Source: Pseudomonadota bacterium (lineage in GTDB: Bacteria; Pseudomonadota; Alphaproteobacteria; Rhizobiales; Xanthobacteraceae). From it: 5,107 nt of DNA. The translations under genes were made by a program, and so were the position numbers. The notes under the pieces were generated by a model. It made no database searches. It was not told where the DNA came from and saw only the letters and a program-made list of their open reading frames with translations. The first letter of the stretch is position 1, and each line of letters starts with the position of its first letter. The stretch covers positions 1 to 5,107 of the forward strand of contig JAEYTQ010000313.1 in the NCBI GenBank assembly GCA_023433965.1, given 5' to 3'. Shown here piece after piece: positions 1 through 4,986 of this stretch.

Positions 1-60
1 ATCATGACCTGAATGCGGCATGAACGTTTCCCGCATGCGGCTTGAGGCGACAGACGTGGC

Positions 61-96
61 GCCGCCGGCCGGGAAAGCTCCGAACTGCCGGGCGGC
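61..96 (-). terminator. Possible weak hairpin downstream of the arsR-type gene
   Basis: Bases 61-66 (gccgcc) pair with 91-96 (ggcggc), and 67-69 (ggc) can pair with 87-89 (gcc) across one bulged base, leaving a 17-nt loop. It lies 34 bp beyond the stop codon of the minus-strand regulator, where a terminator would be expected. No T tract follows on the minus strand, and such GC-rich pairings arise by chance in this kind of genome. The rest of bases 1-129 shows no gene I can support. Confidence 0.2.
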
Positions 97-129
97 TGCA
101 GCGCTTCAGTCCGCGATGGAGCGCGGAGG

Positions 130-828
130 TCAGTCCTTGCCGTTGCCGAACAGCGCGGCAAACTGCTTCTCGCCGGTCCGGGTGAAATTCACCACGCGGC
201 TGCCGGGCGTGGCGTCGCGCGAGGCCCATTTCAACTCGGCAAAGCGTTGCATCAGGGCCGCGCCCAGCGTGCCGGCCAGATGGTGCCGACGCTCGCTCCA
301 GTCCAGGCAGGCTTTGCACACCGGCCGGCGCGGATGCGTGAGCATGTCGGGCGAGATCTGCAGATGCTTTGCGAGGAAGCGTTCGCCCTCGGCCGACAGC
401 TCGATGTCCTGCTTCTTCTGCCTGATCAGATGCCGCTCGCGCAAGGAATCGAGCATCTGCACGCCGAGATCGCCGGCGAGATGGTCGTAGCAGATCCGGG
501 CGCGCCGCAGCGCAGGGTCCTTCGGCCCCGTGCGCACGCGCATGTGGCCGGTGCGCGCGGCAAGGCCGGCGAGGCCTTCGAGCACCCCGGCGACGTCGTC
601 GTCGGTGAGGCGGTAATAGCGATGGCGGCCCTGCTTCTCCGGCTCGATCAGGCCGCCGGCCTCGAGCTTCGACAGATGCGAGCTCGCGGTCTGCGGCGTG
701 ATGCCGGCCTCCTGCGCCAGCTCGCTCGCAGTGAGCGCGCGGCCGTTCATCAGCGCGGTGAGCATATTGGCGCGCGCGGGATCGCCGACGAGCGAGGCGA
801 CCATGGCGATATCAGGACCTGCCTTCAT
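130..828 (-). CDS. ArsR-family winged-helix transcriptional regulator, long form (232 aa)
   Basis: A DNA-binding repressor-type protein. Residues about 5-75 form an ArsR-like winged helix: the [11 protein letters not shown] helix (16-26), a helix-turn-helix around 33-58 ([10 protein letters not shown], then [13 protein letters not shown]), and a wing around 63-74 with GRHRYYRL. The arsenic-sensor motif ELCVCDL is absent, so it is not a classical metal-sensing ArsR. The protein is about twice the usual 100-120 aa. Its C-terminal half holds [10 protein letters not shown] (113-122), [16 protein letters not shown] (171-186) and a basic tail. Cys113, Cys171 and Cys174 could form a redox or metal site, which is inference. 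The ATG at 828 is preferred because the next one (804) would cut into [16 protein letters not shown], which I recall as a conserved N-terminus in this subfamily. No Shine-Dalgarno precedes it (only GAAG, two bases away). The gene is divergent from the three-gene operon it probably controls. The effector is unknown. Confidence 0.93.
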   Translation of the reverse strand: MKAGPDIAMVASLVGDPARANMLTALMNGRALTASELAQEAGITPQTASSHLSKLEAGGLIEPEKQGRHRYYRLTDDDVAGVLEGLAGLAARTGHMRVRTGPKDPALRRARICYDHLAGDLGVQMLDSLRERHLIRQKKQDIELSAEGERFLAKHLQISPDMLTHPRRPVCKACLDWSERRHHLAGTLGAALMQRFAELKWASRDATPGSRVVNFTRTGEKQFAALFGNGKD

Positions 829-850
829 GCTTCGATGCTAGCCGAAGCAT
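827..850. promoter_or_regulatory. Perfect dyad, candidate operator of the ArsR-type regulator
   Basis: ATGCTTCG (827-834) and CGAAGCAT (843-850) are exact reverse complements around an 8-bp spacer that itself holds the palindrome GCTAGC (837-842). The 24-bp span, in the gap between the regulator and its divergent operon, fits the long dyads bound by ArsR-type dimers. It covers the predicted -10 box and start codon of the regulator, so binding would block its transcription. The symmetry is seen directly; the binding is inferred. Confidence 0.6.
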
Positions 851-863
851 TGTCGTCGGGCAA
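828..863 (-). promoter_or_regulatory. Predicted promoter of the regulator gene, giving a leaderless mRNA
   Basis: On the minus strand a -35-like TTGCCC (plus 858-863) is followed by exactly 17 bp and a -10-like TAGCAT (plus 835-840). Each box matches the sigma-70 consensus at 4 of 6 positions. Only six bases (CGAAGC) separate the -10 box from the ATG, so transcription should begin at or next to the start codon. The lack of a ribosome binding site fits this. Confidence 0.45.
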
Positions 864-876
864 GCGCGTAGCGTGT

Positions 877-887
877 TGCTTCAAGCA
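877..887. promoter_or_regulatory. Second palindrome with the same half-site, candidate operator
   Basis: TGCTT-C-AAGCA is an 11-bp perfect palindrome ending one base before the Shine-Dalgarno of the NIPSNAP gene. Its left half TGCTTC repeats the core of the 827-850 dyad (TGCTTC at 828-833, GAAGCA at 844-849). The two centres are about 43-44 bp apart, close to four helical turns. A regulator bound here could repress the three-gene operon. The sequence is direct observation; the role is inference. Confidence 0.4.
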
Positions 888-888
888 C

Positions 889-893
889 AGGAG
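889..893 (+). promoter_or_regulatory. Ribosome binding site that fixes the NIPSNAP gene start
   Basis: AGGAG lies 6 bases before the ATG at 900. The upstream in-frame ATG at 873 has no comparable site and would add nine residues with no family resemblance, so 900 is chosen. Confidence 0.8.
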
Positions 894-899
894 CCCGTC

Positions 900-1208
900 A
901 TGTCCGTCACCGTCTTCATCCGCTACCAGCTCGATCCGTTCAAGCGCACGCAGTTCGAGGAATATTCGAGGCGCTGGCTGACCATCATCCCGAGATGTGG
1001 CGGAGAATTGATCGGCTATTTCATGCCGCACGAGGGCACCAACAACATCGCCTTCGCCCTGATCTCGTTCGAGAGCCTGGCGGCGTACGAGTCCTATCGC
1101 AAACGGCTGCGCGCCGATCTCGACGGCACTGCGAACTTCAACTTTGCGGAGGCGGAAAAATTCATCCTCGCGGAAGAGCGCACCTTCCTGCGCAAGGTGG
1201 TATTGTAG
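900..1208 (+). CDS. NIPSNAP family protein (102 aa)
   Basis: A small, probably cytoplasmic protein with the dimeric alpha/beta-barrel (ferredoxin-like) fold. It opens with a beta strand ([10 protein letters not shown], 3-12), then a helix ([19 protein letters not shown]), then a strand with [25 protein letters not shown] (35-59), and ends with [13 protein letters not shown] and [21 protein letters not shown]. This matches NIPSNAP proteins of about 100 aa in bacteria. Family functions are poorly defined, and no catalytic residue can be assigned here. It is the first gene of the operon, 71 bp from the divergent regulator and 23 bp before the ABM gene. A related fold next door suggests the two act together or on related compounds. 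Family assignment is confident; function is unknown. Confidence 0.92.
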   Translation: MSVTVFIRYQLDPFKRTQFEEYSRRWLTIIPRCGGELIGYFMPHEGTNNIAFALISFESLAAYESYRKRLRADLDGTANFNFAEAEKFILAEERTFLRKVVL

Positions 1209-1220
1209 CCTATCAACAGC

Positions 1221-1225
1221 AGGAG
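1221..1225 (+). promoter_or_regulatory. Ribosome binding site of the ABM-family gene
   Basis: AGGAG sits 6 bases before the ATG at 1232. The reading frame stays open back to about 995, but that extension overlaps the NIPSNAP gene in another frame, so this site decides the start. Confidence 0.8.
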
Positions 1226-1231
1226 ACGCCC

Positions 1232-1582
1232 ATGATCGCCGTGATCTTCGAGGTCTGGCCCAAGCCGGAACACCGCCAGGACTATTTCGACCTCGCCGCC
1301 GACCTGAAGCCGCTGCTGCAAACCATCGACGGCTTCATCTCGGTCGAGCGCTTCGAGAGCCTGACCGACAAGGGCAAGATCCTGTCGGTGTCGTTCTGGC
1401 GGGACGAGGCGGCAGTTGCGGCCTGGCGCAACACGATGGAGCATCGCCGCACCCAGGCCAAAGGCCGCGCAAAGATCTTCGCCGATTATCATCTGCGGAT
1501 CGCCAGCGTGATCCGGGACTATGGCATGACCGACCGCGAGCAGGCTCCGAAGGACAGCCGCACCGTCCACGACGCGCACTAG
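1232..1582 (+). CDS. Antibiotic biosynthesis monooxygenase (ABM) domain protein (116 aa)
   Basis: A small cytoplasmic protein with the ABM ferredoxin-like fold. Recognisable segments are the first strand IAVIFEVWP (2-10), a helix (EHRQDYFDLAADLKPLLQ), the GFISVERFESL strand (34-44), the KILSVSFWRDEAAVAAWRN strand-helix unit (49-67) typical of ABM proteins, and MEHRRTQAKGRAKIFADYHLRIASV (69-93). Some family members oxygenate aromatic polyketides or degrade heme without a cofactor; many have no known reaction. Trp56, Trp65 and His71 could line a pocket, but I cannot assign a catalytic set. The charged tail after about residue 100 looks flexible. It lies between the NIPSNAP and PEP mutase-family genes, probably on one transcript. 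It need not make or modify an antibiotic despite the family name. Confidence 0.88.
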   Translation: MIAVIFEVWPKPEHRQDYFDLAADLKPLLQTIDGFISVERFESLTDKGKILSVSFWRDEAAVAAWRNTMEHRRTQAKGRAKIFADYHLRIASVIRDYGMTDREQAPKDSRTVHDAH

Positions 1583-1620
1583 CGGCGCTGAAAACGCGCG
1601 CCTATGTGTTCGCGGCCAAC

Positions 1621-1629
1621 AAGGGAGAG
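1621..1629 (+). promoter_or_regulatory. Ribosome binding site that fixes the PEP mutase-family gene start
   Basis: AAGGGAGAG lies just before the ATG at 1634. It favours that start over the upstream in-frame ATG at 1604, which has no such site and would add ten residues (MCSRPTRERN) unlike the family N-terminus. Confidence 0.75.
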
Positions 1630-1633
1630 AAAC

Positions 1634-2443
1634 ATGCACGTGACGACCGCCGACAAGCGCGCGACGTTCAGGAAGATGCACGAGAACGGCTGCTTCATCC
1701 TGCCCAACCCGGTCGATGTCGGCAGCGCGAAAGCCTTGCAGCATCTCGGTTTCAAGGCGATCGCGTCCTCGAGCGCGGGCTTTGCCTGGACGATCGGCAA
1801 GGCCGACAACCACGTCACCGTCGAGGATGTCTGTCAGCATCTGGCAGCATTGAGCTCGGCCGTCGACATTCCCGTCAATGCGGATTTCGAGGGCGGCTTC
1901 GCGGTCGAGCCGGACAGGGTCGCCGACAATGTCGAGCGCTGTGTGCGCACCGGTGTCGCGGGCCTGTCGATCGAGGATTCCACCGGTGACAAGAACAATC
2001 CGCTCTACGACCGCACGCTGGCGGTCGAACGCATCAAGGCCTCGCGCAAGGCGATCGGCGACAGCGGCACGCTGCTCGTCGGCCGCTGCGAGGCGTATTT
2101 GTGGGGCGTGACCGATCTCGAGCTCGTCATCGACCGTCTGGTCGCTTACGCCGATGCCGGCGCCGACTGTCTCTATGCGCCGGGACTGAAGAGCCGCGAG
2201 GACATCAGCGCGGTGGTGAAGGCGGTCCATCCAAAGCCGTTCAACCTCTTGATCGGCGCAAGCGGCCTGTCGCTGAAGGAAGCCGAGGATCTCGGCGTGC
2301 GCCGCATCAGCGTCGGCGGCTCGCTTGCTCGCGTCGCCTGGGGCGGCTTCATGCGCGCTGCGAAGGAGATGGCGGAGAAGGGGACGTTCACCGAGCTCGG
2401 CGGCGGCTATTCCGGCGGCGAGCTCAACAAGATGTTCAGCTAG
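1634..2443 (+). CDS. Isocitrate lyase/phosphoenolpyruvate mutase superfamily enzyme (269 aa)
   Basis: A cytoplasmic TIM-barrel enzyme of the superfamily that makes or breaks C-C or C-P bonds next to a carboxylate, usually with Mg2+. Visible landmarks are LPNPVDVGSAK (23-33), the ASSSAGFAWTIGKAD turn (44-58), NADFEGGF (82-89, where Asp84 and Glu86 match the metal-binding acidic residues), LSIEDS (111-116, Glu114), VGRCEAY (149-155) and the late strand GVRRISVGGSLAR (221-233). The flexible loop after IEDS reads TGDKNNPLYD. It lacks the KKCGH or KRCGH cysteine motif of isocitrate and methylisocitrate lyases, so neither reaction is expected. Oxaloacetate hydrolase-, phosphonopyruvate- or other lyase-type activity is possible. 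Length fits the compact COG2513-like group. It is the last gene of the operon, followed by a strong hairpin. Superfamily is confident; substrate is not. Confidence 0.92.
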   Translation: MHVTTADKRATFRKMHENGCFILPNPVDVGSAKALQHLGFKAIASSSAGFAWTIGKADNHVTVEDVCQHLAALSSAVDIPVNADFEGGFAVEPDRVADNVERCVRTGVAGLSIEDSTGDKNNPLYDRTLAVERIKASRKAIGDSGTLLVGRCEAYLWGVTDLELVIDRLVAYADAGADCLYAPGLKSREDISAVVKAVHPKPFNLLIGASGLSLKEAEDLGVRRISVGGSLARVAWGGFMRAAKEMAEKGTFTELGGGYSGGELNKMFS

Positions 2444-2453
2444 GACAATGAAA

Positions 2454-2480
2454 AGCGGCGGGATGTTGCATCCCGCCGCT
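2454..2480. terminator. Shared hairpin terminator between convergent genes
   Basis: AGCGGCGGGATG (2454-2465) and CATCCCGCCGCT (2469-2480) form a perfect 12-bp stem with a 3-base loop. It begins 11 bp after the PEP mutase-family stop and ends 22 bp before the stop of the convergent small membrane protein gene. On the minus strand the stem runs into TTTT then CATTG, a short T tract, so it is the better intrinsic terminator for the minus-strand gene. On the plus strand it is a strong hairpin without a clear T tract. Confidence 0.8.
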
Positions 2481-2501
2481 CTCACGTCTCATTGCGAATT
2501 G

Positions 2502-2909
2502 TTACTTCGCACCGCTAGGCGTCTGCGGACTCGCAGCAGGCGTATCGGGGGCCGGGGCAGGCCTGCTCGGCGCCGCGCCTGTCGTCACGCCCGGCTCCGT
2601 GTTGTTGCGCGGGGTCACGTCACGCATACCGGAAGGGGCGGCCGGATTGGTCGGCTGCGTCTGAGCAGTCTGCGAGGCCGGCGTGTTGCTGGCCTCGTTG
2701 GTCGTCGTGGTATTGTTCAAGCCGTAGAAAACCGCGCCCAGCACCAGGGCGATTGCCACCGCGAACAGCGCGACCTTGCCGCTGGAGGCAGGTCGTTCGC
2801 CGAGTTCGGGATCGGCCTGTAGGTCGGCATCCCGGCGCGCCGTGCGAGAATACTCATCGTCGGCGAGGTTCGGGCGGTACGGATCGTTGGGAAAACGGTC
2901 GTCGGCCAT
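2502..2909 (-). CDS. Small single-pass membrane protein with a Pro/Thr/Ala-rich tail (135 aa, unknown function)
   Basis: I do not recognise a characterised family, though I recall similar hypothetical proteins in Bradyrhizobium. Three parts are visible: a charged N-terminal segment (1-44, rich in Asp, Arg and Pro, with RFPNDPYRPNLADDEYSR), one hydrophobic helix (about 46-64, KVALFAVAIALVLGAVFYGL), and a low-complexity tail (65-135) rich in Thr, Asn, Ala, Pro and Gln, with MRDVTPRNN in the middle. The tail is probably disordered; by the positive-inside rule it would face the periplasm only weakly, so topology is uncertain. No signal cleavage site or lipobox is seen. The ATG at 2909 has GAGGAG 8 bases upstream. 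The frame stays open further upstream, but that part crosses the promoter region and is rejected. An EcfG-like motif upstream suggests induction by general stress. Confidence 0.85.
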   Translation of the reverse strand: MADDRFPNDPYRPNLADDEYSRTARRDADLQADPELGERPASSGKVALFAVAIALVLGAVFYGLNNTTTTNEASNTPASQTAQTQPTNPAAPSGMRDVTPRNNTEPGVTTGAAPSRPAPAPDTPAASPQTPSGAK

Positions 2910-2917
2910 CGATTGGT

Positions 2918-2923
2918 CTCCTC
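2918..2923 (-). promoter_or_regulatory. Ribosome binding site fixing the small membrane protein start
   Basis: On the minus strand GAGGAG precedes the ATG at 2909 by 8 bases. It selects this start over a frame that stays open to 3158 with 83 extra residues. Confidence 0.8.
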
Positions 2924-2941
2924 GAGTTATGACGCCGGGAC

Positions 2942-2967
2942 AACCGCGAGATGAGAGATTCCGTTCC
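2942..2967 (-). promoter_or_regulatory. Candidate EcfG-type (general stress response) promoter
   Basis: Read on the minus strand: GGAAC (plus 2963-2967), 17 bp, then GGTT (plus 2942-2945). The alphaproteobacterial EcfG consensus is GGAAC-N16/17-CGTT, so 8 of 9 defined bases match with legal spacing. Transcription would start near 2935, giving a leader of about 25 nt that includes the GAGGAG site. The motif is short, so chance occurrence is possible, but its placement is right. Confidence 0.5.
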
Positions 2968-3000
2968 GCGCCTCCCGATACTTTCGTCGCATGTTGCTCT

Positions 3001-3040
3001 CGGTTCGGGAATCGGGAACCTATTCGGTCCGGGAACGGGA
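3001..3040. repeat. Imperfect direct repeat with embedded dyad upstream of the TRIC gene
   Basis: CGGTTCGGGAATCGGGA (3001-3017) recurs as CGGTCCGGGAACGGGA (3025-3040), with one substitution, one further change and a one-base gap, offset by 24 bp. GGTTC (3002-3006) and GAACC (3016-3020) also form a 5-bp dyad with a 9-bp spacer. The block lies 37-76 bp before the TRIC start, where regulator sites would be. I found no convincing -35/-10 pair nearby. Confidence 0.35.
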
Positions 3041-3061
3041 CGCGAGTTCCATGGCTGCGAC

Positions 3062-3067
3062 AGGGGA
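3062..3067 (+). promoter_or_regulatory. Ribosome binding site that fixes the TRIC gene start
   Basis: AGGGGA lies 9 bases before the ATG at 3077. An upstream in-frame ATG at 2951 would add 42 residues that are not membrane-like and cross the divergent promoter region. Confidence 0.65.
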
Positions 3068-3076
3068 ACGAAGCCG

Positions 3077-3727
3077 ATGTGGAGTCTGCCGCCGACCGAT
3101 GCCGTGTTGCACTTTCTGGCCCTCGTCGCCTTGACGGCAGAGGGCATGACGGCAGCACTCGCTGCCGGACGGCGGAGCATGGATTATGTCGGCGTGTGTC
3201 TTCTCGCCTGCATCACCGCGCTCGGCGGCGGCACGCTGCGCGATCTGTTTCTCGGTCACTATCCGCTGATATGGGTGGCCAACCCGATCTACCTTGCCCT
3301 GCCGGGCGGGGCGGCATTGCTGACGATCCTGATCGCGCGTCTCGTCCATCGGCTGCATCTCGCCTTCATCGTGCTCGATGCGATCGGCCTCGTCGTCTTC
3401 ACCATGATCGGCTGCAATGTCGGCTGGCAGATGGATGCCTCGCTGCCGATCGTGATTGTCTCGGGCATGGTGACCGGCTGCGCCGGCGGCGTCTTGCGCG
3501 ACGTGCTCTGCAACGACGTGCCGCTGCTGTTTCGATCCGAGCTCTATGCCAGCGTCTCGGTGGTCACGGGTCTGTTCTATGCGACCGCGTTCGGCTTCAA
3601 TCTGAATGCCGAGCTCTGGACGATCTTGACCTTCGTGCTCGGGCTCAGCTTCCGCCTGCTCGCGGTGCACTACAAATGGGAGATGCCGAAGTTTGTCTTC
3701 ACGGGGGATGAAGAGAAGGAGCGGTGA
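3077..3727 (+). CDS. TRIC/UPF0126 family inner-membrane cation channel-like protein (216 aa)
   Basis: An integral membrane protein of the family containing bacterial homologues of trimeric intracellular cation channels (UPF0126, YicG-like). Two repeats each carry the family's glycine-rich kink motif: ALGGGTLRDLFLG (48-60) and GCAGGVLRDVLCNDVPLLFR (134-153). About seven hydrophobic segments are visible, near 8-29, 36-52, 67-88, 96-113, 123-140, 157-175 and 179-197, consistent with two three-helix repeats plus one extra helix. The C-terminus is short and charged (GDEEKER). Length is close to the usual 200-210 aa. Characterised homologues conduct K+ or Na+ as trimers; some members have been annotated as glycine transporters, so the ion or solute here is uncertain. 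It is divergent from the small membrane protein gene across 167 bp and nearly touches the convergent cytochrome gene. Confidence 0.93.
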   Translation: MWSLPPTDAVLHFLALVALTAEGMTAALAAGRRSMDYVGVCLLACITALGGGTLRDLFLGHYPLIWVANPIYLALPGGAALLTILIARLVHRLHLAFIVLDAIGLVVFTMIGCNVGWQMDASLPIVIVSGMVTGCAGGVLRDVLCNDVPLLFRSELYASVSVVTGLFYATAFGFNLNAELWTILTFVLGLSFRLLAVHYKWEMPKFVFTGDEEKER

Positions 3728-3736
3728 TTTCGCTCC
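3718..3736. terminator. Short hairpin at the TRIC/cytochrome convergent junction
   Basis: GGAGCG (3718-3723) and CGCTCC (3731-3736) form a 6-bp stem with a 7-base loop that contains the TRIC stop codon. An alternative pairing joins GAAGGAG (3715-3721) to CTCCTTC (3744-3750), inside the cytochrome gene's end. No T tract follows on the plus strand; on the minus strand TTCTCTTC follows. With only 10 bp between the stop codons, it could serve both genes, but it is weak. Confidence 0.3.
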
Positions 3737-3737
3737 G

Positions 3738-4961
3738 CTACATCTCCTTCCTCGCCTTCGCCACCTGGGCCGGTGTCACCAGCAGACCGGCATTGCCCCA
3801 GGAATTGCGGATGTAGTTGGTCACCGCCGCGATCTCTTCATCGGACAGCTGCCTCGCATAACCCGGCATTTCGCCGCTGTTCGGCGCGCGCGGCGTCGTC
3901 ACCGTGTGGGCGCCGTCGAGGATGATGCGCAAGGTGGAAGATGGATTGATCGATTGCAGCAGCGCATTGCCGGGCAGCGGCGGGTAGATGCGCGGGGTGC
4001 CCGTGCCGTCGGCCTCGTGGCAGGCGATGCAGAGTTTTGCGTAGACCGCTTGTCCGGTCTTCATCTCGGCTTCATCAGGCGGCGTCACGATCGTCTCGCG
4101 TCGCATCGGCGGCAGGCTCTTCAGGTAGACCGCGATCGCGCGCACGTCGGCATCGCTCATCTTCGAGGTCGAGTTGACGACGACCTCCGCCATCGGGCCG
4201 GCGGCATGGCTTTTGGCGTTGCGCCCGCTTTGCAGATACTCCGTGATGTCTGCCTCGCTCCACGATTTCAACCCGGTGCGCGCGGCGCCGTCGAGCCGCG
4301 GCGCGTACCAGCCGCCGACCTCATTGCCTGAGAGGGCCTGGGCCCCCCTGTCGGCGCCAAAATACGTCTTCGGCGTGTGACAGGCGCCGCAATGACCGAG
4401 CCCGGTGACGAGATAGCCGCCTCTATTCCAGGCGGCGCTCTTGCTCTGGTCCGGCTCGAACAGGCCGGGCCTGAAATGGACGGCGTTCCAGACCCGCATC
4501 AGGCCGCGATAGCCGAACGGCCAGCGCAGTTCCGGCGGCCGGTTACGGTTCACGACCGGCGCGACCGTGCCCAGATAGGCGCGGATCGCCAGCGTGTCGT
4601 CCTTGGTCATCCGCGTGAAGTAGGGATAGGGAAACGCCGGGTAATAGTTCGAGCCGTCGGGCGCGATGCCATAGCGCAAGGCGCGGGTGAAATCGGCGTC
4701 CGTCCAGGCGCCGATGCCGGTGTCACGGTCCGGCGTCAGGTTCGGCGCATAGATCGCACCGAAGGGCGTGTCGATGCGCTTGCCGCCCGCGAACGGTTTC
4801 GCCGGATCGGCGGTGTGGCAGCCTGCGCAGTCCCCGGCCTCGGCCAGCGACCTGCCAGTGGCGATCAGCTCCGGCGACGGCTCGGCGGCGAGCGCCACGC
4901 TTCCGACCGCACTGCACAACGCCAAACCCACGAGAGCAAGGCCAGCATGAATCGTCCGCAT
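3738..4961 (-). CDS. Exported three-heme cytochrome c, dehydrogenase electron-acceptor type (407 aa)
   Basis: A periplasmic electron carrier. A signal peptide (1 to about 26) has MRTIH, a hydrophobic core and an AxA-type site near VALAA|EPS. Three heme c motifs follow: CAGCH (45-49), CGACH (191-195) and CIACH (311-315). Likely distal Met ligands are Met118 (FTRMTKDD), Met257 (AGPMAEVV) and Met365 (GEMPGYAR). The spacing of three domains and the C-terminal TNYIRNSWGN plus VTPAQVAKAR resemble the cytochrome subunits of membrane alcohol, aldehyde and gluconate/sorbitol dehydrogenases, which pass electrons to ubiquinone. No C-terminal membrane anchor is visible, so it may be soluble or held by a partner. 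No dehydrogenase gene is in the window, so the electron donor is unknown. The ATG at 4961 has AGGAGAGG upstream, and the signal peptide starts there. Confidence 0.95.
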   Translation of the reverse strand: MRTIHAGLALVGLALCSAVGSVALAAEPSPELIATGRSLAEAGDCAGCHTADPAKPFAGGKRIDTPFGAIYAPNLTPDRDTGIGAWTDADFTRALRYGIAPDGSNYYPAFPYPYFTRMTKDDTLAIRAYLGTVAPVVNRNRPPELRWPFGYRGLMRVWNAVHFRPGLFEPDQSKSAAWNRGGYLVTGLGHCGACHTPKTYFGADRGAQALSGNEVGGWYAPRLDGAARTGLKSWSEADITEYLQSGRNAKSHAAGPMAEVVVNSTSKMSDADVRAIAVYLKSLPPMRRETIVTPPDEAEMKTGQAVYAKLCIACHEADGTGTPRIYPPLPGNALLQSINPSSTLRIILDGAHTVTTPRAPNSGEMPGYARQLSDEEIAAVTNYIRNSWGNAGLLVTPAQVAKARKEM

Positions 4962-4967
4962 CTAAAG

Positions 4968-4975
4968 CCTCTCCT
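4968..4975 (-). promoter_or_regulatory. Ribosome binding site of the cytochrome c gene
   Basis: Minus-strand AGGAGAGG lies 6 bases before the ATG at 4961. It supports the start that also gives a complete signal peptide. Confidence 0.75.
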
Positions 4976-4986
4976 GCGACCAATCG

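Noticed and set aside
1..36. A minus-strand start (ATG at 36, or 21) opening a frame that leaves the left edge (MRETFMPHSGHD)
   Set aside because: Only 12 codons are visible. A weak GGGA precedes the ATG at 21, but nothing else supports a gene. It can only be judged with sequence to the left.
130..828. Arsenic-resistance regulator (arsR proper)
   Set aside because: The family helix-turn-helix is present, but the ELCVCDL metal motif is not and no ars genes are nearby, so no gene symbol is given.
247..981. A 244-codon plus-strand open frame
   Set aside because: It is antisense to the ArsR-type regulator, reads through the divergent promoter region into the NIPSNAP gene, and has low-complexity Arg/Ala/Gly-rich composition.
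1584..1602. GGCGC/GCGCC hairpin between the ABM and PEP mutase-family genes
   Set aside because: It has 5-bp arms, a 9-base loop and no T tract. It is too weak to call a terminator and is compatible with read-through in one operon.
1094..2485. A 463-codon open frame on the minus strand
   Set aside because: It runs antisense to three genes with clear family matches and good ribosome binding sites, crosses the terminator hairpin and has no recognisable domain. Long antisense open frames are a by-product of strong third-position GC bias.
2776..3711. A 311-codon plus-strand open frame
   Set aside because: It overlaps the small membrane protein antisense and the TRIC gene in another frame. Its Arg/Ser-rich translation has no membrane segments, while the TRIC frame has clear family motifs.
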